From: CAZTZL01 sp964617625
Lineage (GTDB): Bacteria > Zhuqueibacterota > QNDG01 > DSAB01
Assembly: GCA_964617625.1 (NCBI GenBank)
Contig: CAZTZL010000005.1
Location: 1-64,000, forward strand
DNA length: 64,000 nt
Direction: 5' to 3'
Position 1 is the first letter of the stretch. The number at the start of each line of letters is the position of its first letter. Position numbers and translations under genes: made by a program. Below the pieces are notes generated by a model that searched no databases, was not told the DNA's origin, and worked only from the letters and a program-made list of their open reading frames with translations. This document shows positions 10,047-18,938 of this stretch, in pieces.

Positions 10047-10078
10047 AAAAGACCTTCAATTTTGAAGGTCTTTTTTTT
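10047..10078 (+). terminator. intrinsic terminator after the small basic protein gene
   Basis: GACCTTCAA at 10051-10059 pairs with TTGAAGGTC at 10062-10070 and is followed by eight T residues. An A-tract precedes the stem, so it could also act on the opposite strand. Confidence 0.9.
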
Positions 10079-10334
10079 GCTGTACATTTTTATTTCTTTC
10101 TATTTTTAAAAATCGCAGGTATAAATATAAATAATTTATAAAAAAATAGTGGTTGAAAATCGTCCATTTTATTCTTAATTTATCAAATGAAAAAATACTC
10201 TTAATTTCAACATGAGGAATAAACGTAGAATTTTAAAGAGTATATTAGAGAGTCTATTGTTTTTTATATGGTGACTGTAGATCAATCTCAAAATTTTAAC
10301 TATTTGATTCATTTAAAATACGCGGAGAGTTTTT
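10079..10334. other. AT-rich intergenic region upstream of gcvPB
   Basis: No coding frame or recognisable glycine riboswitch is seen here. The only notable structure is an 8-bp inverted repeat, ATACTCTT at 10195-10202 and AAGAGTAT at 10236-10243, with a 33-nt spacer. It could be a leader hairpin or an operator. No promoter stands out from the AT-rich background. Confidence 0.5.
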
Positions 10335-11789
10335 ATGCCTGAACCTCTTTTATTTGAAATTAGTTCGGAAGGACGAATCGGACATTCATTGCCCATGCTG
10401 GACGTACAAGAAATTGATGTCGAGGATCTGATTCCTGAAAAATTTAAAAGAACTGTCCCGCCAGAACTACCAGAAATGAGTGAACTAGATGTGATTCGAC
10501 ATTATCATCATCTTTCTGTTATGAACCACCATGTGGACAAGGGATTTTATCCGCTCGGCTCCTGTACAATGAAATACAATCCGAAAATTAACGAAACCCT
10601 GGCCGGATTAAACGGTTTGATGAATTTACATCCCTTTCAAAAAGAGAACCTGATTCCGGGTGCCTTGCAGATCATGGGAGAACTGTCCGATTATCTTTGT
10701 GAAATTGCAGGAATGGATGCAGTCACTCTGCAGCCAGCAGCGGGCGCTCACGGTGAAATGACTGGTCTCAAGATTATACGTGCGTATCATGACAGCCGGG
10801 GCAATCCCAGAAAAAGAATTGTTCTTCCAGATTCGGCACATGGTACCAACCCGGCAAGTGCAACAATCACAGGCTATGAGACTGTGCAGATCAAATCCAC
10901 TCCTGGGGGCCTCGTGGATATTCAGCAACTGAAATCCAGTTTGAATGAGGATGTCGCGGGTGTCATGCTTACCAATCCGAACACACTCGGTCTTTTCGAA
11001 TCCCAAATTGCCGAAATTGCCCGCCTTGTTCACGATATCGATGCGTTGCTTTACATGGACGGGGCCAATCTCAATGCGCTGCTAGGTATTGTGCGCCCCG
11101 GTGATATCGGATTTGATATTGTCCATTTCAATCTTCATAAAACATTTTCCACGCCGCATGGCGGCGGTGGGCCGGGGAGTGGACCCATCGGCGTAAAAGC
11201 TGATCTGAGCCGGTTTCTTCCTGTCCCCATGCTTATCAAAAAAGAGGATAAATATTTGTTCGATTACGATAGACCTCACTCCATTGGAAAAATTCAGGGA
11301 TTTTATGGAAATTTCAGTATCCTGGTTCGTGCCTATATCTATATTCGAATGCTGGGAGCCCGTGGCCTCAGAAAAGCAAGTGAAAATGCGATCTTGAATG
11401 CCAACTACCTCATGCATAAATTGATGCCGTATTATGATTTGCCCCACAAACAACATCACATGCATGAATTTGTTCTTTCAGGTGACCGTCAGAAGGAAAA
11501 AGGGATTAAAACACTGGATATTGCCAAACGAATACTGGATCATGGATTTCATGCTCCCACCGTCTATTTCCCTTTAATTGTGCATGAGGCGATGATGATC
11601 GAACCGACAGAAACAGAATCGAAAGAAACATTGGACGATTTTGCCAATGCGATGATTTCAATTGCCCGTGAAGTCGAAACACATCCTGATCTGCTTAAAA
11701 ATGCACCCTTGACAACACCCGTTTCCAGACTTAATGAAGCAGTTGCTGCAAGAAATCTGGATGTCGCTTATAAAAAATTGAACAGTTAG
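10335..11789 (+). CDS. gcvPB: glycine dehydrogenase (decarboxylating) subunit 2
   Basis: PLP-binding half of the two-subunit P-protein of the glycine cleavage system, which decarboxylates glycine and passes the aminomethyl group to the lipoyl H-protein. At 484 residues it fits the GcvPB length. The PLP lysine is Lys269 in [23 protein letters not shown] lies about 7 nt before the ATG. No gcvPA, gcvH or gcvT is nearby, so its partner subunits must be encoded elsewhere. The next gene, a signalling protein, starts 13 bp downstream. Confidence 0.95.
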   Translation: MPEPLLFEISSEGRIGHSLPMLDVQEIDVEDLIPEKFKRTVPPELPEMSELDVIRHYHHLSVMNHHVDKGFYPLGSCTMKYNPKINETLAGLNGLMNLHPFQKENLIPGALQIMGELSDYLCEIAGMDAVTLQPAAGAHGEMTGLKIIRAYHDSRGNPRKRIVLPDSAHGTNPASATITGYETVQIKSTPGGLVDIQQLKSSLNEDVAGVMLTNPNTLGLFESQIAEIARLVHDIDALLYMDGANLNALLGIVRPGDIGFDIVHFNLHKTFSTPHGGGGPGSGPIGVKADLSRFLPVPMLIKKEDKYLFDYDRPHSIGKIQGFYGNFSILVRAYIYIRMLGARGLRKASENAILNANYLMHKLMPYYDLPHKQHHMHEFVLSGDRQKEKGIKTLDIAKRILDHGFHAPTVYFPLIVHEAMMIEPTETESKETLDDFANAMISIAREVETHPDLLKNAPLTTPVSRLNEAVAARNLDVAYKKLNS

Positions 11790-11802
11790 GAATTTAAAAC
11801 AA

Positions 11803-12777
11803 TTGGAAATCAATCCGCTGAATCAATCATTGAAAAAAATAAATAGACGAGAAGTCATTCTCATTGTTGATGACGAAACAAGCAATCGCCTTTTGTTGCA
11901 TACCTATTTAAAGTCGGCAGGATATGAAGTAATCATTGCCAAAAGTGGGGAAGAAGCGATTCAAATGGTCAAATTTGATCCACCCAGTGCGGTTATCCTT
12001 GACGTCATGCTACCCAAAATGAATGGTTTTGAAGTTTGCAAATACCTGAAAGAATCCAGAGAAACCTATTTCATTCCTGTGATTTTGGTCACAGCCTTGA
12101 GAGGAAACGACGAAAGAATAAAGGGCAGTGAAGTCGGAGCTGATGATTTTATTGCAAAACCTTTTAACCGTATTGAACTGTTAACTCGAATAAAATCTTT
12201 ATTACGAATAAAACGACTTCACGAAACACTTCAACAAAAAGTGGATGAATTGGAGAAAACACAAAAAAAACTGAAGCAAATGGCTGTTACAGATGGTCTG
12301 ACCGGGCTTCATAACTACCGTTCCTTCCGGAATCAGCTGCATATGGAATGTTCCAGGTCGGATCGATTCGGACTCCCATTTTCACTATTGATGATGGATA
12401 TCGATCATTTCAAGAAATACAACGATAATTTCGGGCATCCAAACGGAGACAAAGTGCTGAGACGATTCGCGCGGCTTCTTTATGAGAATATACGTGAAGT
12501 AGATTTTCTAGCAAGATATGGCGGGGAAGAATTTGTGCTCATTCTACCGGGAACGGATAAAAATTCAGCTGTAAATGTTTCGGAAAAATTAAGAAATCTG
12601 GTAGAACAATGTCCTTTTCCTAATGAAAAAAAATCATACGCCGGAAGTATTACAATGAGTGTGGGTATTGCTTCCTACCCATTGGATACCAAAGATGAAG
12701 ATGAATTAGTACAGCTTTCCGATAAAGCGCTGTACAAGGCAAAAAAGAGTGGCAGAAATTGCACCGCAATTGGATAA
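11803..12777 (+). CDS. response regulator diguanylate cyclase (PleD-like REC-GGDEF)
   Basis: Phosphorylation-controlled synthesis of cyclic di-GMP. The N-terminal receiver (about 17-135) has acidic DD, phosphoacceptor Asp67, Thr97 and Lys119. A coiled-coil linker (about 138-160) leads to a GGDEF domain with intact GGEEF at 240-244. An RxxD inhibitory site (Arg231-Asp234) precedes it at the PleD spacing, predicting product inhibition. The start is TTG at 11803; no better in-frame ATG precedes the receiver. It heads a run of signalling genes, and its end lies 22 bp before the kinase start. Confidence 0.92.
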   Translation: MEINPLNQSLKKINRREVILIVDDETSNRLLLHTYLKSAGYEVIIAKSGEEAIQMVKFDPPSAVILDVMLPKMNGFEVCKYLKESRETYFIPVILVTALRGNDERIKGSEVGADDFIAKPFNRIELLTRIKSLLRIKRLHETLQQKVDELEKTQKKLKQMAVTDGLTGLHNYRSFRNQLHMECSRSDRFGLPFSLLMMDIDHFKKYNDNFGHPNGDKVLRRFARLLYENIREVDFLARYGGEEFVLILPGTDKNSAVNVSEKLRNLVEQCPFPNEKKSYAGSITMSVGIASYPLDTKDEDELVQLSDKALYKAKKSGRNCTAIG

Positions 12778-12799
12778 AATATATCCCGGGAGTATATTT

Positions 12800-14956
12800 T
12801 TGAAAAAGAAAAAAATGAAAAAAAGCAGTTTCATACGATCAGTTAATTTTTGGAAAGTTTTTCTTTTCTTTTCGGGATTCTTTTTCTTATTGATTTTTCT
12901 GCTGCAATCGACTATTTCTGTAGATTCGGATCGAAATCCGAATCTTGCAATAGAAGATATGGTTTTTACGGAAGCACAGACACTGTGTCGTATAATTGAG
13001 GAAAAGTGGGTCATTCAAAAGGTGGATCGATTAAAATCTTTGATCGTTTTAATGAATTCAAATTTTTCAGATACTCAGAACTTATTCGAAAAATGGCTTA
13101 AGGAAAACTCTGAATTTATTTCCGTTGCTTTGTACGATCCAGGCCGGCAGGGATCTATTCGTTCGATTCAAAAAGAATTCTGGAGTAAAGAAGAAATATC
13201 CTTTCTTAAAAAAGAAGAACGTCAGGATCTCTTTAAATTTTTGTTTGGTAAATCAGAGCTTTTGCCAGAAAATGGCTCCTGGTTAATTGGTGAAATCTAT
13301 CCACAGGGAATATTGGATTATCCGATAATATCGGTACTGCTTTCATTTGAAAATAGAACCGGGAGTCACATTTTGGAAGGTAAATACAGAGTTGAAGGGT
13401 TACAAAGACTTCTCGAACGTCATATATCAAGCGATGAATCTATTGCTATAGAGGACCAGGCAAATCATACTTTATTCAAAACATCCACAAAAGAGATTTT
13501 GAATGTTAAAATCAACCATGAAACAGGTTTGCATTGGACGGACAATGGAATTTCTGTTTCAATTCCGTTTGCTTACCTTCCCTGGAAATTCAATTTACGA
13601 AAAGATATTCCCAGGTTTTCTAACAGAAATACGTGGTTTCGAAAAAATGCGGCATACTTTATTGAAGGTGGTTTTATCTTCATTCTCATTTTAAGTTTGT
13701 TATTGTCGAGCTGGATTGATTTTCCAGTTAAAAACCTTGTTACTCATGCCACTGAAGTAGGGAGGGGAAGATTCCAGGCGAGAATTCCTGTTCAGAAAGA
13801 TCGTGAAATGCAAAAGCTGGCCAAATTAATTAACTATATGGTCGAAGAAATGGATCACATGCAAAATATCAATGTTAGTGAAATAATTAATGAAAAGATT
13901 AAAACAGAAACAATCATTCGCAACATTGCAGACGGATTGATAGTAACAGATTCAAAGGACCGCATCCTGGTAGTCAATTCGGTTGCGGAAAAATGGTTCA
14001 ATCTGAAGGAGAAAGAAGTTGTCCATAAGCTTATCAACACTTGTTTGAAAATCGAAACTTTCGCATCTCTGATTCAAAAAGTTAAACAAGGAAAAGACAA
14101 ATCTGCAAAAGAATTTAATTACAGGGTCGTTGGTGAAAGACGGGAACGGGTTTTTCAGGCGCATGCATCAAAAGTAAAGGGGAAAAAGAAGGAATTTATT
14201 GGTATTGTTACTGTGATTCGGGATGTCACCAAAGAGCGTGAAGCGGACCGTCTGAAAACGGATCTTGTGTCAATGGTGGCTCATGAATTGAAATCACCCT
14301 TAACTTCTATATTCGGATTCAGCGAGTTGCTCCTCGAATCCAACCTGAAAGATTCCCAGTCAAAAGAGTATGCACAAGTGATTCAAACCGAATCAAGCCG
14401 GTTGACAGAATTGATTAACAAATTCCTGGATTTGTCCAAACTCGAAGCCGGAAAAACGGAAGTGAGAATGACTGCATTTGATATAAAACAGGTTATTCAA
14501 CAAGTGATAGAAACCAATCGTATGCAGGTAGAGAAAAAAGAAATACGCGCGATTACGGATATTCAAGAAAATTTATCATTCGCTTTTGGTGATCAGGATA
14601 TGGTGGAACAGGTTCTTCAGAATCTGTATAACAACGCGATCAAGTACAGTCCCAAAAGGTCTAAAATCGGCATCGAGGTTAAGGAAAGCAAAGACGAGAT
14701 TATAGTCAATGTGATTGACAATGGATACGGCATTCCTAAAGATGCGTTGCCAAATATATTCGAAAAGTTTTATCGCGTGATCGATACCGAAGGATATGAT
14801 GAGGTTGAAGGTTCGGGTCTGGGATTGGCACTCACCAAGGAAATTGTAGAAAGACATGGTGGTACAATCTCAGTTAAAAGCCGCTTGGGTGTGGGATCAG
14901 TTTTTACATTTACGCTACCCAGAAGCAACTCGACTCTTTCAGGTCGAACAAATTAA
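12800..14956 (+). CDS. membrane sensor histidine kinase (HAMP-PAS-HisKA-HATPase)
   Basis: Inner-membrane sensor kinase of about 718 residues. A TM helix near the N-terminus and a second one (GGFIFILILSLLLSS) flank an extracytoplasmic sensor region of about 250 residues with no recognised family. HAMP, one PAS, a HisKA dimerisation domain with the phospho-His at about His495 (MVAHELKSPL), and an HATPase with N, G1 (DNGYGIP) and G2 (GSGLGLAL) boxes follow. Start choice: TTG at 12800 with GGGAG 8 nt upstream; ATG 12815 and GTG 12749 (overlapping the upstream gene) are alternatives. It is the likely partner of one of the neighbouring regulators. Confidence 0.9.
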   Translation: MKKKKMKKSSFIRSVNFWKVFLFFSGFFFLLIFLLQSTISVDSDRNPNLAIEDMVFTEAQTLCRIIEEKWVIQKVDRLKSLIVLMNSNFSDTQNLFEKWLKENSEFISVALYDPGRQGSIRSIQKEFWSKEEISFLKKEERQDLFKFLFGKSELLPENGSWLIGEIYPQGILDYPIISVLLSFENRTGSHILEGKYRVEGLQRLLERHISSDESIAIEDQANHTLFKTSTKEILNVKINHETGLHWTDNGISVSIPFAYLPWKFNLRKDIPRFSNRNTWFRKNAAYFIEGGFIFILILSLLLSSWIDFPVKNLVTHATEVGRGRFQARIPVQKDREMQKLAKLINYMVEEMDHMQNINVSEIINEKIKTETIIRNIADGLIVTDSKDRILVVNSVAEKWFNLKEKEVVHKLINTCLKIETFASLIQKVKQGKDKSAKEFNYRVVGERRERVFQAHASKVKGKKKEFIGIVTVIRDVTKEREADRLKTDLVSMVAHELKSPLTSIFGFSELLLESNLKDSQSKEYAQVIQTESSRLTELINKFLDLSKLEAGKTEVRMTAFDIKQVIQQVIETNRMQVEKKEIRAITDIQENLSFAFGDQDMVEQVLQNLYNNAIKYSPKRSKIGIEVKESKDEIIVNVIDNGYGIPKDALPNIFEKFYRVIDTEGYDEVEGSGLGLALTKEIVERHGGTISVKSRLGVGSVFTFTLPRSNSTLSGRTN

Positions 14957-14988
14957 TGGCATGTTACTTATAGATATAAAGTGAGTGA

Positions 14989-16899
14989 ATGAAAACGGTG
15001 CATCAAAAACAAAAAATTTTATTGATTGATCGAAATCAGGCATCGGAAAAATTTTTATCCGATGCATTCAAGCAAAAAGGTTATTCAGTTGTTCGGATTT
15101 CTTCGGGTGAAAACGCGCTGAAACTGTTTGATCAAATTAATCCGACCCTTGTTTTTTCTGAATTAAAAACCGATGATTTGGATGGCACTCAAATATTTTA
15201 TCACTTGAAAAATCAAAAAAGCCATTCGAATCATGCACAGGTACCATTTGTATTTTATTCGGAAAGTCAAATTCAAGAACCGCTTGCAAAAAAGCTGTTT
15301 GACGATGGATTAACCGGGTGGTATTCCAAATCCATTCATGCCGAAGAATTGAATCAAATTGTCGATAATCTTGTTCTTTCACACAATGTTCGAAAACGAA
15401 CTCAAGAACTACAGCAGGAAGTCAGGCGGTCAGAATTCTGGTACAGGGATCAACTGGAAAATGCAAATGATTTTATTTTTACACTGGATGACCAGGGGAA
15501 TTTTATCTATTTAAATAATCGGTTTACGCCGCTTACCGGTTTCGGGAAAGAAACATGGCTCGGCAAGAAATTTATTGCTTTAATTGATCATAAAGATCAG
15601 GAGATCGTCGAGGAACATTATCAGGTGATTCATCAGGGGCGTGCGCGGGTGTTTGAAGCCCAAATTACAGGGAAGCACACACTCAGACACATGCTTTCTT
15701 TCAGCATTACACCTATTTTCGAAAAGGGATCCATTGTTGGTGCCATGGGAATAGGCAGGGATATCACAGATCAGAAAAAAATGGAAAATGAAATCATCAC
15801 TCTTAAAAACTTCAATGAAAGTATCATTCAGAGTATGGAGGCTGGCTTGTTGACAGTCAATTTAAGCGGAAGTATAACCTCTATCAATACAGGCGGATGC
15901 AATATTTTGGGAATGCAGGAAAAAGATTTAATCGGGAAGAAATTATCATCTGTTCTCCGACCCGAAGAAGTAACCGTTATTTTATCCAAACCCCGATCCC
16001 CGAAATCACTTCGGTATAGCCGGGAAATGGAATTAACTATCCGAAGCGGAGAAAAAATATGTATCGGCTTTACTGCAACTGACCGAAGTGATAATCAGGG
16101 AAATAAAGTTGGGACCATTGTATCTTTCAGAGATATTACCCAGTTGAAACAGATGCAGTCAGAAGTTATTCGGATGGATCGGCTGGCGTCTCTAGGAGTC
16201 TTGGCTTCGGGTATTGCCCATGAAATTAAAAATCCTCTGGCCGGTATAAAAACATTAGCTCAAGCTTGTATGGAAGAATTTGAAGACAGAGATCCGAAAA
16301 TTGAATATCTGACGAGAATAATCAATCAGGTGAATCGATTGAATGATTTATTAAAAACATTTTTTGCCTATGCAAGACCGAAGCCACCGGATAAAAAACA
16401 TCATTCGTTTGCAGCGATTCTGGGAGAGGTGATTCATCTTGTCAGTAAAAGAATGGAAAATACGGGAATTTTATACAAAGAAACTATTGAAGAAGAATTG
16501 CCTGATGTTTATATTGATTCTCAACAAATTCAACAAGTGTTGTTAAATCTTGTTTTGAACGCAATCGATGCAATGCCGGAAGGCGGTAATTTGGAAGTGA
16601 TTGCCAGGCCACTAAGTGTAAATAATTATAAAACCAGAAGTCCCCATTCTAAAAAAGCAGGGAGGAGACCGGTTGAATCTATTGAAATTTGCATACGCGA
16701 CAGTGGTATCGGAATTGATAAGTACAAACTGGAAGAAATATTCAATCCATTTTTTACTACAAAACCGAGCGGTTTGGGCCTGGGACTTTCAATTGTGCAT
16801 CGAATTATTGAAGAGCATCAGGGAGAAATACGTGTACAAAGTGAATTAGGACAGGGGACTTCATTTCGATTGACCTTGCATACAGGAGAAAAAAAATGA
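14989..16899 (+). CDS. NtrB-like hybrid histidine kinase with degenerate receiver (REC-PAS-PAS-HisKA-HATPase)
   Basis: Soluble kinase of 636 residues with no membrane helix. The N-terminal receiver-like domain (about 8-130) has Glu58 where the phosphoacceptor Asp should be and Arg15 in place of the second acidic residue, while Ser91 and Lys114 remain, so it cannot be phosphorylated in the usual way. Two PAS domains (about 145-265 and 270-385) precede a HisKA with phospho-His about 411 (GIAHEIKNPLAG) and an HATPase ending in GLGLGLSIVHRI. Its stop overlaps the start of the NtrC-like gene (ATGA), which identifies the cognate output. Confidence 0.92.
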   Translation: MKTVHQKQKILLIDRNQASEKFLSDAFKQKGYSVVRISSGENALKLFDQINPTLVFSELKTDDLDGTQIFYHLKNQKSHSNHAQVPFVFYSESQIQEPLAKKLFDDGLTGWYSKSIHAEELNQIVDNLVLSHNVRKRTQELQQEVRRSEFWYRDQLENANDFIFTLDDQGNFIYLNNRFTPLTGFGKETWLGKKFIALIDHKDQEIVEEHYQVIHQGRARVFEAQITGKHTLRHMLSFSITPIFEKGSIVGAMGIGRDITDQKKMENEIITLKNFNESIIQSMEAGLLTVNLSGSITSINTGGCNILGMQEKDLIGKKLSSVLRPEEVTVILSKPRSPKSLRYSREMELTIRSGEKICIGFTATDRSDNQGNKVGTIVSFRDITQLKQMQSEVIRMDRLASLGVLASGIAHEIKNPLAGIKTLAQACMEEFEDRDPKIEYLTRIINQVNRLNDLLKTFFAYARPKPPDKKHHSFAAILGEVIHLVSKRMENTGILYKETIEEELPDVYIDSQQIQQVLLNLVLNAIDAMPEGGNLEVIARPLSVNNYKTRSPHSKKAGRRPVESIEICIRDSGIGIDKYKLEEIFNPFFTTKPSGLGLGLSIVHRIIEEHQGEIRVQSELGQGTSFRLTLHTGEKK

Positions 16900-18263
16900 C
16901 AGATGCAAAGATACTTATTGTGGAAGACAATGAAGATATGGCGTTTACATTATCTAAAGTATTAAAAAAAGAAGGCTATCAGATATTTTCGGCAAATACA
17001 GGTGAAAAAGGACTTGAGATATTTGAACAGGAATTGGTCGATCTTGTTCTCTTGGATTTAAAACTCCCAAAAATAAATGGAATTGTCGCATTGAAAAGAA
17101 TGAAAGATATCGATAATGACAGCATTGTTATCATGATGACTGCAATGAGTGATGCCAAACCCGCCATAGAGGCCATGAAAAAAGGTGCATATGATTATTT
17201 GATGAAACCTTTTGAATTAGATGAACTGAAACTGGTGGTTAAAAAAGCTTTGGAAGTTCATCAACTCAAGCGGGAAGTTGTTCGGTTACGACGTGAACAT
17301 GAAGAAAAAAATCCCTTGGATGCGATTTATGGAAAAAGTGAATCGATAGACAAAATCAGAGACTTGATTAAAATTGTGGCACAAACACCCAAAACTTCAG
17401 TACTGATACAGGGAGAAAGTGGTACAGGAAAAGAACTTGTTGCAAATGCTGTTCATGAATCAAGCAGCCGTGCAAACATGCCTTTTATCAAACTCAATTG
17501 TAGCGCAATACCGGATAACCTGATGGAAAGTGAACTATTTGGACATGAAAAAGGGTCATTTACGGATGCCAAAAACACAAAAAAAGGAATGTTCGAACTT
17601 GCCAACGGCGGTACGATTTTCCTTGATGAAATCTCAAGTATGAAAATCGAATTACAGCCAAAACTGTTACGTGTTATTGAATCTCAAACATTTAAAAGAA
17701 TCGGCGGTATCACTGATATCCATATCGATGTCCGCGTGATTACTGCAACAAATACCGACCTTTTAACTCTGGTTAACAACAAACAATTCAGAGATGATTT
17801 ATATTACCGGCTTAAAGTTATGGAAATAAATCTGCAACCATTACGGGAACGAAAGGAAGACATTCTGATTCTTGTTAAATTATTTTTGGAAACTTTCAAT
17901 AAAGATTTTAACAGAAATGTACAGAAACTAAATAAAGAAACTGAAAATTTATTATTGGCCTATCAATGGCCGGGTAATATTCGAGAACTTAAAAATGTGA
18001 TCGAAAGAGGGGTTATTTTGTGTCAGGAAGAACAATTATTGCCAGAACATCTTCCTTTGGAGCTTCAGGAAGGCGGAGGAAGGAGACCCGTATCTTCAAG
18101 CAAAATTTCTTTTGGAAATGTGTCTTTACAGGAAATGGAAAGATATCATATCATGGAAGTTTTGAAATCCGTTAAAAACAATAAATCAAAGGCCGCCCGA
18201 ATTCTGGACATATCGCGTTCTACATTAAGAGAGAAATTAAAAGGTTATGAAATTCCCGAGTGA
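16896..18263 (+). CDS. NtrC-family sigma-54-dependent response regulator
   Basis: Bacterial enhancer-binding protein, 455 residues: receiver (about 1-120, all catalytic residues intact), AAA+ domain with Walker A GESGTGKE and Walker B GGTIFLDEIS, and a C-terminal Fis-type helix-turn-helix (NNKSKAARILDISRSTL). The sigma-54-contacting loop reads GSFTDA rather than GAFTGA; the key Phe-Thr pair is kept. It is translationally coupled to the NtrB-like kinase. A sigma-54-type promoter lies in the next intergenic region, making the following response regulator and ftsZ-like gene plausible direct targets. Confidence 0.94.
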   Translation: MTDAKILIVEDNEDMAFTLSKVLKKEGYQIFSANTGEKGLEIFEQELVDLVLLDLKLPKINGIVALKRMKDIDNDSIVIMMTAMSDAKPAIEAMKKGAYDYLMKPFELDELKLVVKKALEVHQLKREVVRLRREHEEKNPLDAIYGKSESIDKIRDLIKIVAQTPKTSVLIQGESGTGKELVANAVHESSSRANMPFIKLNCSAIPDNLMESELFGHEKGSFTDAKNTKKGMFELANGGTIFLDEISSMKIELQPKLLRVIESQTFKRIGGITDIHIDVRVITATNTDLLTLVNNKQFRDDLYYRLKVMEINLQPLRERKEDILILVKLFLETFNKDFNRNVQKLNKETENLLLAYQWPGNIRELKNVIERGVILCQEEQLLPEHLPLELQEGGGRRPVSSSKISFGNVSLQEMERYHIMEVLKSVKNNKSKAARILDISRSTLREKLKGYEIPE

Positions 18264-18353
18264 ATTGTTTCTGACCACCTTTTAGTTATATCAACAAATG
18301 AAATCATCAAAATCACATAATTCCCCTGCATTTCTTTCTCTTTATTATTAAAG

Positions 18354-18404
18354 AGTTTAGCAAACTATATCATACACAACATTTCTTAACATTGTGACAA
18401 TGTT
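18354..18404. promoter_or_regulatory. two palindromes, candidate regulator-binding sites
   Basis: AACATTG-TGA-CAATGTT at 18388-18404 is a perfect 7-bp-arm palindrome ending 4 bp before the -24 element of the predicted sigma-54 promoter. A smaller one, AGTTT-AGC-AAACT, lies at 18354-18366. Either could bind the NtrC-like protein or a repressor. The close position of the larger site to -24 is unusual for a classical enhancer and would suit a repressor or a closely placed activator. Confidence 0.4.
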
Positions 18405-18408
18405 TCCC

Positions 18409-18424
18409 TGGTATGGATTTTGCC
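18409..18424 (+). promoter_or_regulatory. sigma-54-type -24/-12 promoter
   Basis: TGG at 18409-18411 and TTGC at 18420-18423 have the exact GG-to-GC spacing of the consensus TGGCACG-N4-TTGC, with C-to-T changes in the -24 box (TGGTATG). The predicted start site is near 18435, about 25 nt before the response regulator ATG. The gene just upstream encodes a sigma-54 activator. Confidence 0.5.
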
Positions 18425-18460
18425 TGTTTAATAGGCATATCTTTTAAATGTTAAATTATT

Positions 18461-18877
18461 ATGAAAATTAAAATAAAAAAAAGAATTCTCATTGTTGATG
18501 ACGAAGAAGATCTAACCTGGAGTATTTCAAAGGGCTTATTAAAAGATCAGAATACCTTTGAGGTTGTGTGCACCAATTCAGGAAAGAGCGCACTAAATCT
18601 GCTTTCAAAGAAGAAATATGATTTACTGGTTACAGATATCCGCATGCCCGGTGGAAATGGACTGACTCTATTAAAAAAAGCAAAGGATATGTTCCCCTCA
18701 ACCAAAATCATTGTCATGACTGCGTATGGATCCAGTGAAATAAAAGATATTCTCGATCGTACATCAACATATGGATATATTGAAAAGCCGTTTGAATTTA
18801 AAGATCTGCGCGATCTGATTTTTCGTTTTTTAAACGAAAAATCAAATAATGGAAAACATAATCTTAAAACCAAATAA
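18461..18877 (+). CDS. single-domain response regulator (CheY/Spo0F-like)
   Basis: A stand-alone receiver of 138 residues with an intact active site: the acidic cluster DDEED, phosphoacceptor Asp in VTDIRMPGGNG, Thr in VMTAYG and Lys in IEKPF. There is no output domain, only a short basic tail, so it must act by protein-protein contact. It lies behind a predicted sigma-54 promoter and 61 bp before the FtsZ-like gene, which carries an HPt-like domain; direct binding to that domain is an attractive inference. Confidence 0.92.
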   Translation: MKIKIKKRILIVDDEEDLTWSISKGLLKDQNTFEVVCTNSGKSALNLLSKKKYDLLVTDIRMPGGNGLTLLKKAKDMFPSTKIIVMTAYGSSEIKDILDRTSTYGYIEKPFEFKDLRDLIFRFLNEKSNNGKHNLKTK

Positions 18878-18938
18878 GTTTTATTATTGATTGTTTTTAA
18901 TAGGAATTAATTAAGATCTTTCAGGAAGGATAGTTTGG

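Noticed and set aside
10195..10243. Glycine riboswitch upstream of gcvPB
   Set aside because: Only one inverted repeat is present; the tandem conserved cores of glycine riboswitches are absent.
14957..14988. TGGCATG sequence before the NtrB-like gene as a second sigma-54 promoter
   Set aside because: The -12 position reads TTAT instead of TTGC, so the essential GC is missing.
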